Assembly (NCBI GenBank): GCA_028877045.1
Contig: JAGWPQ010000605.1
Location: forward strand, 1-8,294
Length of the DNA stretch: 8,294 bases
Source of the DNA: Bacteroidota bacterium
GTDB taxonomy: Bacteria > Bacteroidota > Bacteroidia > Chitinophagales > Chitinophagaceae
Direction of reading: 5' to 3'
Position 1 is the first letter of the stretch. Every line of letters begins with the position of its first letter. Shown one piece after another: positions 1-6,415 of this stretch. Below the pieces are notes generated by a model that made no database searches, was not told the origin of the DNA, and was given only the letters and a program-made list of their open reading frames with translations. The translations under genes were made by a program, and so were the position numbers.

Positions 1-492
1 ATTCTTGGTTTCTAAAACTTTATTAATAAAAAATTCGTCGTGGTTTGTATAATTAACCTCGGCACCTTTTAACTGATAATAATTATACATGATGCTCGAT
101 AAAACATTGGCTTGTTCAAGTGGGGTGAGATAGCTGTTCAGTTCTAACCAAACATTGCGCCTTATTTTTTCAATGTCCTGCAACACAGGTGTGGTGTGCA
201 GATCGGGATATTGAAACTTAGCGATTAATAGTGCGCCAAATAGCAGATCATGATATGAACTGTTTTTCCATTCGATCAGATCGTTGGTGAGGTCGGTGTA
301 ATGCAAACGGTGAATGAGCATTTCAATTCTTTCCTGTACATCCTCGCTTAAAGTATTCTCCCACAAGTTTTCCAGATTAGGAATAATGCCCTTGCCAAAC
401 TCAACGATCTTTTCCGATACTGTTGAATAAACTTCATGATCGGGATCATCGATTAACGTAAACAATGCGTTGATTTCCTTTGTCTGTTGCAT
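1..492 (-). CDS. SirB1-like transglutaminase-fold protein, N-terminal part (runs off left edge)
   Basis: An open frame on the minus strand starts at ATG 492-490 and stays open to base 1, giving 164 codons with no stop. The visible protein begins MQQTKEINALFTLIDDPDHE and continues with an acidic, helical N-terminal region. It then has a stretch around residues 85-140 containing FQYPDLHTTP, VWLELNSYLTPLEQ and NVLSSIMYNYY, and ends in FFINKVLETKN. This pattern, in particular YPDL, WLELN.yLTplEq and FiNkVLETK, is familiar from the SirB1 / Transglut_core2 proteins widespread in Bacteroidota. The putative catalytic part lies beyond the edge, so no active site can be checked. The biochemical role of this family is poorly defined. 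No Shine-Dalgarno sequence precedes the ATG, as usual in the phylum. It is divergent from the desaturase gene. The family call rests on recalled similarity; the reading frame itself is secure. Confidence 0.8.
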   Translation of the reverse strand, partial: MQQTKEINALFTLIDDPDHEVYSTVSEKIVEFGKGIIPNLENLWENTLSEDVQERIEMLIHRLHYTDLTNDLIEWKNSSYHDLLFGALLIAKFQYPDLHTTPVLQDIEKIRRNVWLELNSYLTPLEQANVLSSIMYNYYQLKGAEVNYTNHDEFFINKVLETKN

Positions 493-846
493 AACTTTTT
501 ATTTTGAGTGATGACAACCATTTCAATAACGTTGAATATTGTGCTGTCATTTCATTATCAAACTAAAATATTTTTTCTTAAAGCACAATCATTTACTTAT
601 TCTATACTTGTGGAAACATCTTTTTTTGGTTACGCAATCTTTCTGCAATTTTTTCGTTACGCTCTTTCTCATTATATCAACAAAACTTTCAGATACCGCT
701 AAGTTCATGTGTTTCAGTGCTATTTGCGCCACTAAAAATAAATGACAAAATCATTACCATTTTCGATCAGCAATACATCAAAATTAACAAGATGGCTAAG
801 GGCTTTGGGTTTAAATTGCACGTTTAAATAGTTTCAATTTTAGTTT
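493..846. other. Divergent intergenic region with no gene supported
   Basis: These 354 bases separate the leftward SirB1-like gene from the rightward desaturase gene. They are strongly T- and A-rich. Short open frames at 508-702 and 539-745 would encode Phe/Leu/Ile-rich peptides of the kind random T-rich DNA gives, and I do not accept them. A compound inverted repeat lies near the left gene: ATGACA (511-516) with TGTCAT (545-550), enclosing TTCAA/TTGAA (522-526/532-536). A TTTG at 804-807 followed after 21 bases by a poor TANNTTTG match (829-836) could be the desaturase promoter but is weak. A TAATTTTG on the minus strand (779-786) has no partner -33 box. The two genes' regulatory sequences presumably lie here, but none can be fixed with confidence. 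Confidence 0.5.
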
Positions 847-1929
847 ATGTCAACAACATCTGCAGTGCCTAAATTCCCGGCAGCAAACGATTCGCTTCAT
901 ACCGAATTAAGAAAAAGGGTACAACAATATTTCGAAGAAAAGGGTATAAGGGCTACCGGTACCGCGGGCTTATTTACGAAAGCAACCTTAATGATTGCAG
1001 GTTTCATTATCGTATATATTCAGTTATTGGTTTGGACACCTGTATGGTATATTGGATTGGCCGAATGTATTATTTTGGGCGGATTGATTGCTGGTATTGG
1101 CTTCAATGTGATGCACGATGGAAGTCACGGCAGTTTTTCCAAAAACAAATGGGCAAATAAATTGGCCGCCTATTCGGCAAATATTGTGGGCGCCAATCAT
1201 TTTATGTGGAATATGAAACACAATATGATCCATCACAGTTTTACCAATGTTGATGGTGTGGATGATGATATTGAAATTGGTTTTTTAATGCGTATGGCTC
1301 CCACACAAAAACGTATGTGGGCACATCGTTTCCAACATTTTTATTTTTGGTTTTTATATAGTATGCTCTATGTGTTCTGGATATTTTTTACCGATTATAA
1401 AAAATATTTCAGTCAGCGCATCGGTGCATTCCCGTTAAAGAAAATGAATACGAAAGATCATATTGCTTTCTGGCTCACTAAACTTTATCATGGTTTTGTA
1501 TTTATTGTATTGCCGATCATTTTAGTTGGATGGTTGCCGTGGTTGATTGGCTTTTTAACCATGAGTTTGGTATCGGGCTTTATTTTAAGTATCGTGTTTC
1601 AATTGGCGCATACCGTTGAAGGCACTGAGTTTCCCGTGGTTGATGCAACCAACAGTAAATTGCCCGATGAGTTTGCGGCGCATCAAATTAAAACCACAGC
1701 AAATTTTGCTACAAAAAATAAATTGGTAAGCTGGTTGGTAGGAGGATTGAATTTTCAGATAGAACATCATTTGTTCCCAAAAATTTCACATGTGCATTAT
1801 CCTGCCATCAGCAATATTGTCAGAAATGTCTGCAGAGAATATCAATTGCAATACATCGAATATCCAACTGTGCGCAGAGCCATTGTGGCGCATGTTCGTT
1901 TCTTAAGACAAATGGGTAAGTACGATTAA
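847..1929 (+). CDS. Membrane fatty acid desaturase (acyl-lipid / acyl-CoA type)
   Basis: This 360-residue protein is an integral-membrane di-iron desaturase that introduces a double bond into fatty acyl chains and so adjusts membrane fluidity. All three histidine boxes are visible: HDGSH at 90-94, HNMIHH at 125-130 (HxxxHH), and QIEHH at 304-308 (QxxHH). The last continues into LFPKISHVHYP. Hydrophobic pairs lie at about 44-86 and 212-252, with the boxes on the cytoplasmic side by family topology. His255 in FQLAHTVEG and HQIKTTANFA (279-288) are further family hallmarks. The QxEHH form of box 3 places it with the linoleoyl-CoA/delta-6-like (COG3239) group, but no cytochrome b5 domain is fused, so electrons must come from a separate carrier. 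Regiospecificity cannot be told from sequence. The start at ATG 847 gives a normal family length. The gene is monocistronic and ends in a strong hairpin terminator. Confidence 0.92.
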   Translation: MSTTSAVPKFPAANDSLHTELRKRVQQYFEEKGIRATGTAGLFTKATLMIAGFIIVYIQLLVWTPVWYIGLAECIILGGLIAGIGFNVMHDGSHGSFSKNKWANKLAAYSANIVGANHFMWNMKHNMIHHSFTNVDGVDDDIEIGFLMRMAPTQKRMWAHRFQHFYFWFLYSMLYVFWIFFTDYKKYFSQRIGAFPLKKMNTKDHIAFWLTKLYHGFVFIVLPIILVGWLPWLIGFLTMSLVSGFILSIVFQLAHTVEGTEFPVVDATNSKLPDEFAAHQIKTTANFATKNKLVSWLVGGLNFQIEHHLFPKISHVHYPAISNIVRNVCREYQLQYIEYPTVRRAIVAHVRFLRQMGKYD

Positions 1930-1944
1930 TAAAATTAAATTTCT

Positions 1945-1984
1945 CAATAAAAAAGCTTCAGCAATTGCCGAAGCTTTTTTATTG
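1945..1984. terminator. Bidirectional intrinsic terminator between desaturase and topA
   Basis: A perfect 15-base-pair inverted repeat pairs 1945-1959 (CAATAAAAAAGCTTC) with 1970-1984 (GAAGCTTTTTTATTG). The 10-base loop AGCAATTGCC can itself pair two more G-C steps. The A-run on the left arm and T-run on the right arm make it a rho-independent terminator in both orientations. It lies 15 bases after the desaturase stop and 72 bases past the topA stop, so it probably ends both convergent transcripts. Confidence 0.9.
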
Positions 1985-2011
1985 TAATTATGTTACCAGC
2001 GACAGAATGCT

Positions 2012-2043
2012 TATGTAGCTTCAGTTACATCGCACACTTCAGC
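2012..2043 (+). repeat. Interspersed direct repeat, copy A (downstream of topA)
   Basis: This 32-base stretch aligns without gaps to 4656-4687, with 26 identical positions. The best-conserved part is the 12-base core TCGCACACTTCA (2030-2041). Both copies are intergenic, in the same orientation, one on each side of topA. The GC content of the core stands out from the AT-rich spacer. It may be a member of a genome-wide intergenic repeat family; two copies alone cannot prove this. Copy A also holds a short inverted repeat, ATGTA/TACAT (2013-2017/2026-2030). Confidence 0.55.
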
Positions 2044-2056
2044 TTTTAGTTCGCTA

Positions 2057-4612
2057 TTATTTTTTCTTCGCAGCTTTCTTTGGAGCAGCTTTTTTAGTTG
2101 TTGCTTTTTTTGCAAATGCATTAGGTACTTGTTCTTCGATCATTTTCTTTACAGTATCCAGATCAATTGTTGAAAGTTCTGCTGTTTCGAATTTTGTTCC
2201 ATCTGCTTTTTTGCCCAGCTTCAGCATCTTCTTTTGAAAGCGAATGAATGCACCCCATCTTCCATTCTCGATCGAAATTTTTTCGGCAGGCCATTGTTGA
2301 ATATAACGGTTGGCTTCCTTATCAATTTTTTTCTCGATCAATTCTTTGATATCACTCTCACTTAGTTCATCAAAATTATATGCACGTGGAATATTGATGT
2401 ACATATCGTTCCACTTAATGAACGGACCAAATCTTCCTTTGCCTTTTGTTACAGGCATCTCATCATAAAAACCAATTGGCGCATCTGCCTGTTGTTTTTC
2501 ATTAATTAATTGAATGGCTCTTTCCAGTTCAATCGTGTGCAGATCTTCTCCCTTCGGGATAGAAATAAATTGTTCGCCTAATTTTATGTACGGACCAAAT
2601 CTTCCAACATTCACACTTAATTCCATTCCTTCATATTCACCCAATGTTCTTGGCAGATCAAATAATTTCATCGCCTCATCAAACGTAATGGTTTCAATAC
2701 TTTGCGTAGATTTTAATTTTGCAAAACGCGGCTTTTCTTCTTCATTGTTACTATCACCAATCTGTACCATCGCACCATAACGTCCCATTCTTGCAATAAC
2801 TTTTTTACCGCTTGCAGCATCAACACCCAATTCTCTTTCACCTTTGGCACGTTCAGCATTTTCCAAAGTATGTTCAATGCCAACATGAAATGGTTTATAA
2901 AAATCATCGATCATTTTATTCCATTGCATTTTGCCTTCTGCAATCTCATCAAACTCCTGTTCAATAAATGCAGTGAAACCATAATCCATCACTTTATCAA
3001 AATGCTGTTTCAGAAAATCGGTTACAACATTTCCCAGATCGGTTGGGAATAATTTTGATTTTTCGGCACCGGTGTTTTCAAACGAACTTGATTTTTCTAT
3101 CGCATTATTTTTTGTTAAGCGCAATAAATTCACTTCGCGTTTAACACCTTCCTTGTCGCGTTTTTCAACATAATTTCTTTTTACAATTGTTGAAATGGTT
3201 GGCGCGTAAGTAGAAGGACGGCCAATACCTAATTCTTCTAACTTCTTTACCAGCGAGGCTTCTGTGTATCTTGCCGCAGGTTTTGAAAATTTTTCAGTAG
3301 CAGTCATTTCCTTGAAATCCAAAACCTGATTTATTTGCAATGGCGGCAGCATGCCTTCAGTATCATCTTCATCTTCATCATCTTTTCCTTCAAGATAAAC
3401 TTTCAGGAAACCATCAAATTTCATTACTTCACCGATTGCTGAAAGTTGTTCGTTATTGGTGCTGATATTAATTTTTGCGGTAGTCTTTTCAAATTCTGCA
3501 TCACTCATTTGCGAAGCAATGGTTCTTCGCCAGATCAATTCATACAAACGTTTCAGATCAACATCATCTACCGTTTTATTGTTCATGTATGTTGGACGAA
3601 TGGCTTCATGCGCTTCCTGTGCACTGTCGTTTTTATTTTTAAATTTTCGCGGCTGATGATAATTATCGCCGTACGAATTTTTAATTTCTTTGCTGATATC
3701 GGCCAATGCTGTATCACTTAAATTAATACTGTCGGTACGCATATAAGTTATCTTACCGCTTTCGTATAATTTTTGCGCCAGCAACATTGTTTTACTAACT
3801 CCATAACCCAATTTCCTGGAAGCTTCCTGTTGTAAAGTAGAAGTGGTGAAAGGTGCAGCCGGTGTACGTTTCCCCGGCTTTATCTGGATATCTGTAACAG
3901 TATAATTGGCAGCTTTACAAGTTTCTAAAAAATGTGCAGCATCCTGTTGTGTATTAACTTTCGAAGGGCCATCAGCTTTAAATGTTGCATCTTTTCCATT
4001 AATATCTTTTGCAGCAAATAATGCTTCAACTTTATAACTGCTTTCAGCTTTGAACTGGTTAATTTCTCTTTCTCTTTCAACGATCAATCTTACGGCAACA
4101 CTTTGAACACGTCCCGCACTCAAACTTCGTTGCATACCAATTTTTCGCCATAGAACCGGACTTAATTCAAATCCCACCAATCTGTCTAACACACGTCTTG
4201 CCTGTTGCGCATTCACCAGATTCATATCAATTAATCTCGGATTGTCAACTGCTTTTCTGATGGCCGGTGCAGTGATCTCATGAAACACAATTCGCTTGGT
4301 TGTTTTAGGATCCAATCCCAGCACTTCAGCCAAATGCCAGCTGATGCTTTCTCCTTCACGGTCCTCATCCGATGCCAGCCACACTTCATCTGCTTTTTTT
4401 GCCAATTGCTTCAAATCCTTTACCACTTTGGCTTTATCATCGGGTACAAAATATCGTGGCGTATAATTATTATTTACGTCAATGCCCATATCATCTTTTT
4501 CCAGATCACGTATATGCCCATAACAACTCTTTACTTCGAAATTGCTTCCGAGTATTTTTTCGATTGTTTTTGCTTTTGCAGGCGACTCAACGATCAATAA
4601 ATTTTTAGCCAT
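2057..4612 (-). CDS. topA: DNA topoisomerase I (type IA)
   Basis: This 851-residue enzyme relaxes negative supercoils by cutting one strand through a 5'-phosphotyrosine link. The TOPRIM domain opens the protein: LIVESPAKAKTIEKI with Glu9, then SDEDREGE with the metal-binding acidic residues Asp82, Asp84 and Glu86. SAGRVQSVAVRL follows at 165-176. The catalytic tyrosine is Tyr290 in GKITYMRTDS, and AQEAHEAIRPT lies at 331-341. Residues 411-417 are a run of Asp/Glu. The C-terminus has four repeats, each with a GR(F/W/Y)G core at about 610, 670, 726 and 784. There are only two cysteines (30 and 232), so the zinc ribbons of the E. coli enzyme are absent. A Lys/Ala-rich basic tail (834-851) probably helps DNA binding. 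The start at ATG 4612 gives the canonical MAKNLLIVESP. The gene lies 134 bases downstream of the alpha/beta hydrolase in the same direction and is convergent with the desaturase. Confidence 0.97.
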   Translation of the reverse strand: MAKNLLIVESPAKAKTIEKILGSNFEVKSCYGHIRDLEKDDMGIDVNNNYTPRYFVPDDKAKVVKDLKQLAKKADEVWLASDEDREGESISWHLAEVLGLDPKTTKRIVFHEITAPAIRKAVDNPRLIDMNLVNAQQARRVLDRLVGFELSPVLWRKIGMQRSLSAGRVQSVAVRLIVEREREINQFKAESSYKVEALFAAKDINGKDATFKADGPSKVNTQQDAAHFLETCKAANYTVTDIQIKPGKRTPAAPFTTSTLQQEASRKLGYGVSKTMLLAQKLYESGKITYMRTDSINLSDTALADISKEIKNSYGDNYHQPRKFKNKNDSAQEAHEAIRPTYMNNKTVDDVDLKRLYELIWRRTIASQMSDAEFEKTTAKINISTNNEQLSAIGEVMKFDGFLKVYLEGKDDEDEDDTEGMLPPLQINQVLDFKEMTATEKFSKPAARYTEASLVKKLEELGIGRPSTYAPTISTIVKRNYVEKRDKEGVKREVNLLRLTKNNAIEKSSSFENTGAEKSKLFPTDLGNVVTDFLKQHFDKVMDYGFTAFIEQEFDEIAEGKMQWNKMIDDFYKPFHVGIEHTLENAERAKGERELGVDAASGKKVIARMGRYGAMVQIGDSNNEEEKPRFAKLKSTQSIETITFDEAMKLFDLPRTLGEYEGMELSVNVGRFGPYIKLGEQFISIPKGEDLHTIELERAIQLINEKQQADAPIGFYDEMPVTKGKGRFGPFIKWNDMYINIPRAYNFDELSESDIKELIEKKIDKEANRYIQQWPAEKISIENGRWGAFIRFQKKMLKLGKKADGTKFETAELSTIDLDTVKKMIEEQVPNAFAKKATTKKAAPKKAAKKK

Positions 4613-4655
4613 TCTATATAGTTATGATATTGTTTTTTACCGGCTTTTGTACTAC

Positions 4656-4687
4656 TATTTAGCTGCGGTTGCGTCGCACACTTCAAC
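4656..4687 (+). repeat. Interspersed direct repeat, copy B (upstream of topA)
   Basis: This is the partner of 2012-2043, sharing 26 of 32 positions. The core TCGCACACTTCA is at 4674-4685, and most differences are A/G transitions. Here the repeat continues into what may be a larger structured element: CAACTG (4684-4689) pairs with CAGTTG (4706-4711) across a 16-base loop, and GCTTCAGCAGTTGC (4699-4712) matches the loop side of the terminator at 1955-1968 in 13 of 14 bases. It lies between the hydrolase stop and the topA start, so topA leader or promoter sequences may overlap it. Confidence 0.55.
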
Positions 4688-4746
4688 TGTCGGGATGTGC
4701 TTCAGCAGTTGCAATATTAGTTCAAACTGTCAAATCACAAAAAATC

Positions 4747-5607
4747 TTACACGAGTGCAAAGAAGGAAACAATCGCTTTGATAACTTTATTCTCTTTATA
4801 AATGCGGCTGTGGCCCAGGCCATTGGTAATATAAAATTGCAGCGAGGGAAGGTTCATCTTTTGTACCGGCAACACATCTTCGAACGAACAGGTAAAATCT
4901 TCTGTATCATGCAGCCAGAGCGTGTTTGCGGCAATATTAGTTATTGCACGGCTTACGGAAAAATAGGAGATGGGGTGGCCTGCAAATTCCGTTAAAACCT
5001 CTTCAAATTCTTTTTTAAATGAATGATTGAGTTGGATGAGTGTAAAAAAATTATCAACAGCCCTGTAAGTTTCGGTTGCCGGGGCAATTAAAACTAATTT
5101 TTGAAGGGTTTTGATTTTTTCGGCGGCTAAGGCTGCCGACAATCCGCCTAAAGAATGAGCCATGATGCCAAATAATTGTCCATATTTTTTTTCAATCTCC
5201 AGGATCATGTCTCTGTATAACAAGGCATTTACTCTTTTCCCTTCACTCATTCCATGTGCAGGGGCATCAAAGGCTAATACTTCGAATCCTTCGGTTTGTA
5301 AATGCAAAACATATTTTTCGAACTTATAACTGTTACTATTAAAACCATGCACAATTAATATTTTTTTTGCGTCGCGTTGATCGGATCCCCATCTCCAGCC
5401 ATTTATAATTATGTTGTTATTTAATTCAAAACTTAATTTTTCTGCATGATGAAATACAGGTGGCACATGCAGTTTATTTCTTTTACCAAAAGGTGTGCAA
5501 AACAAATCCAAAGCTTTTTCTGCTGCTAAGCGAGGCGATACTAATGCAATGGTATTGAGTTTTGTTTTATAATATCTGATAGCTATTCTTTGTTTCAAAT
5601 TACGCAT
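4747..5607 (-). CDS. Alpha/beta hydrolase (serine hydrolase fold), substrate unknown
   Basis: This protein of 286 residues is a soluble alpha/beta-hydrolase with no signal peptide or membrane segment. The oxyanion-side motif is LIVHGFNSNS (84-93). AFDAPAHGMSEGKR follows at 112-125. The nucleophile elbow is AHSLGG with Ser152. An acid candidate is Asp234 or Asp237 in LHDTEDF, and the catalytic His is probably His266 in GLGHSR. This layout suits an esterase, thioesterase or lysophospholipase-like enzyme, but nothing specifies the substrate. The frame is open back to an ATG at 5691. I prefer ATG 5607 because the extra 28 codons run through a terminator-like hairpin and a TATCTTTG promoter box, and the protein from Met 5607 (MRNLKQRIAIRYYKTKL) reads as a natural start. 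It precedes topA by 134 bases on the same strand, so co-transcription is possible but not shown. Confidence 0.85.
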   Translation of the reverse strand: MRNLKQRIAIRYYKTKLNTIALVSPRLAAEKALDLFCTPFGKRNKLHVPPVFHHAEKLSFELNNNIIINGWRWGSDQRDAKKILIVHGFNSNSYKFEKYVLHLQTEGFEVLAFDAPAHGMSEGKRVNALLYRDMILEIEKKYGQLFGIMAHSLGGLSAALAAEKIKTLQKLVLIAPATETYRAVDNFFTLIQLNHSFKKEFEEVLTEFAGHPISYFSVSRAITNIAANTLWLHDTEDFTCSFEDVLPVQKMNLPSLQFYITNGLGHSRIYKENKVIKAIVSFFALV

Positions 5608-5611
5608 ACAA

Positions 5612-5647
5612 CAAAGATAAGTGTGTTGTAAAATGACATCATTCAAA
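5612..5647 (-). promoter_or_regulatory. Putative Bacteroidota-type promoter for the alpha/beta hydrolase
   Basis: On the minus strand a perfect TAnnTTTG match, TATCTTTG (5619 down to 5612), is preceded after 24 bases by TTTG (5647-5644). The spacing is a little longer than the usual 19-23. The -7 box ends only 4 bases before the ATG at 5607, so transcription would begin at or very near the start codon, giving a leaderless or almost leaderless message. Such short motifs occur by chance in AT-rich DNA. Confidence 0.35.
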
Positions 5648-5680
5648 AAATAATCCCCGCCGGATAAACCAAACGGGGAT
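5645..5680 (-). terminator. Terminator-like hairpin with no upstream gene
   Basis: The inverted repeat ATCCCCG (5653-5659) / CGGGGAT (5674-5680) forms a 7-base-pair, mostly G-C stem with a 14-base loop. On the minus strand it is followed directly by TATTTTTT (5652 down to 5645), the form of a rho-independent terminator. It is a conspicuous GC block in AT-rich sequence. No minus-strand gene lies between it and the divergent ferredoxin gene, so it would end either an unannotated short RNA or a leader transcript ahead of the hydrolase. Confidence 0.55.
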
Positions 5681-5824
5681 ATTTTGAGCAAGCAACCGAA
5701 GCGTTAATAGATACGTTAATAAATATCAGTGTATAAAAATAGTTGTGTTATTGCGGGTGTTTATTTTTTGCAATGAAAGACAATTTCAAGATGCACAAAA
5801 ATGAACAGCTAGTTTTGGTTGACC

Positions 5825-5836
5825 GCAATCGATTGC
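5825..5836. promoter_or_regulatory. Perfect 12-base palindrome, possible operator
   Basis: GCAATCGATTGC equals its own reverse complement. It is flanked by CC on the left and AC on the right, which do not extend the symmetry. It lies about 155 bases upstream of the expected ferredoxin transcription start and about 220 bases from the hydrolase start, so it could bind a dimeric regulator, but no second site is visible. Confidence 0.25.
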
Positions 5837-5964
5837 ACAATTTGTAAAAATATTTCGAAACCAACAAATCTTATTCATAAAAAATTTGAATGCCTATTTA
5901 AAATATTTCCTTATCTCGTTGTAAAATCATTTCAGTCATAAGTCTTATTCTAAACGATTTGAAA

Positions 5965-5972
5965 TACTTTTG
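5965..5972 (+). promoter_or_regulatory. Putative -7 promoter element of the ferredoxin gene
   Basis: TACTTTTG fits TAnnTTTG exactly and is followed by CAGC. It lies 19 bases before the ferredoxin ATG, implying a 5' leader of only about a dozen bases. No TTTG -33 box is found at the normal distance, so the element is supported on one side only. Confidence 0.4.
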
Positions 5973-5991
5973 CAGCTGAAAGAGAAGTTTT

Positions 5992-6327
5992 ATGTATTCT
6001 ATTAAGATTAAGTTCGAACAAAAAGGAGTAGAACCTGTAACACTCGAAAACATTGCGCCCGGCGATAGTTTATTGGAAATATTACTGGATCACGATATTG
6101 AACTGCACCATAATTGCGGCGGAGTTTGCGCCTGTAGTACCTGCCATTTATATTTAGATAAAGGCGAAGAATTTATTGAAGAACTCAGCGAGAGAGAAGA
6201 AGATTTTATTGACCGTGCCGTGAGCCCCAGAATAAATTCACGATTAGGTTGCCAATGCGTTTTGCAGGATGGAACCGGTGTGATTGAAATAACTTTACCC
6301 GACCAAACGCAATTTTTAGGAGAATAA
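5992..6327 (+). CDS. fdx: [2Fe-2S] ferredoxin, ISC/adrenodoxin type
   Basis: This 111-residue soluble electron carrier has the plant/adrenodoxin beta-grasp fold. The cluster ligands are Cys42, Cys48, Cys51 and Cys87. The spacing C-x5-C-x2-C-x35-C is that of the ISC-type Fdx and of adrenodoxins. Cys46 in CGGVCACSTCH and Cys89 are additional non-ligand cysteines, and Cys46 also occurs in E. coli Fdx. The acidic helix around 58-72 (EEFIEELSEREEDF) is the usual partner-docking surface. By family knowledge it supplies electrons for iron-sulfur cluster assembly, though it could serve other redox partners. The next gene is iscX, the same order as at the end of the E. coli isc operon, which strengthens the call. 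The other isc genes are not in this window. The start at ATG 5992 follows a TACTTTTG box and leaves no room for more N-terminus. Confidence 0.93.
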   Translation: MYSIKIKFEQKGVEPVTLENIAPGDSLLEILLDHDIELHHNCGGVCACSTCHLYLDKGEEFIEELSEREEDFIDRAVSPRINSRLGCQCVLQDGTGVIEITLPDQTQFLGE

Positions 6328-6332
6328 AATTC

Positions 6333-6401
6333 AATTCGAAAATGAATTAATTTGAAAACGCATAACCCTTTTTAATTTTCAAATTACTTCATTTTCAAAT
6401 T
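6333..6401 (+). repeat. Long AT-rich hairpin with iterated TTTTCAAATT, in the fdx-iscX gap
   Basis: The left arm 6333-6358 pairs with the right arm 6376-6401 over 26 positions, 24 of them Watson-Crick. The mismatches are 6337/6397 and 6347/6387, and the loop is 17 bases. The motif TTTTCAAATT occurs three times on the right side (6376-6385, 6392-6401, 6400-6409), and the left arm carries its complement (6349-6358). An alternative 12-base-pair stem joins 6347-6358 with 6400-6411. The structure fills most of the 88-base gap and ends 14 bases before the iscX ATG. It lacks a G-C-rich stem and T-tract, so it is not a classical terminator. It could be an RNA-processing, stability or attenuation element, or an interspersed repeat. 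Confidence 0.75.
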
Positions 6402-6415
6402 TTCAAATTAAGTAT

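Larger units (their letters stand above)
5608..5991. other. Divergent intergenic region between hydrolase and ferredoxin
   Basis: These 384 bases contain no credible gene. From left to right they hold the putative hydrolase promoter, the terminator-like hairpin (5645-5680), a tandem pair of 12-mers CGTTAATAGATA/CGTTAATAAATA (5702-5725, 11 of 12 identical), a short inverted repeat TGAAA/TTTCA (5774-5778/5784-5788), a 12-base perfect palindrome (5825-5836), and the -7 box of the ferredoxin gene (5965-5972). The rest is AT-rich sequence without recognisable structure. Confidence 0.55.

Noticed and set aside
508..745. Two overlapping plus-strand frames of 64 and 68 codons upstream of the desaturase
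   Set aside because: The peptides are dominated by Phe, Leu, Ile and Ser from T-rich DNA, overlap each other in different frames, and have no recognisable motif or promoter.
4280..4608. Plus-strand frames of 78-106 codons antisense to the N-terminal part of topA
   Set aside because: They lie entirely opposite a highly conserved coding region (TOPRIM domain) and look like frame shadows of it.
4741..4767. Possible terminator at the hydrolase 3' end (TTGCA/TGTAA then a T-run)
   Set aside because: The stem is only five pairs including a G-T, with a four-base loop, so it is too weak to call.
4711..4942. 12-base exact repeat GCAATATTAGTT at 4711-4722 and 4931-4942
   Set aside because: It is short and AT-rich, the second copy is inside the hydrolase coding sequence, and the match does not extend on either side.
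5902..5943. 13-codon minus-strand peptide (MTEMILQRDKEIF) as a leader peptide for the orphan terminator
   Set aside because: It has no promoter, no ribosome-binding signal and lies over 200 bases from the hairpin; such short frames are expected by chance.
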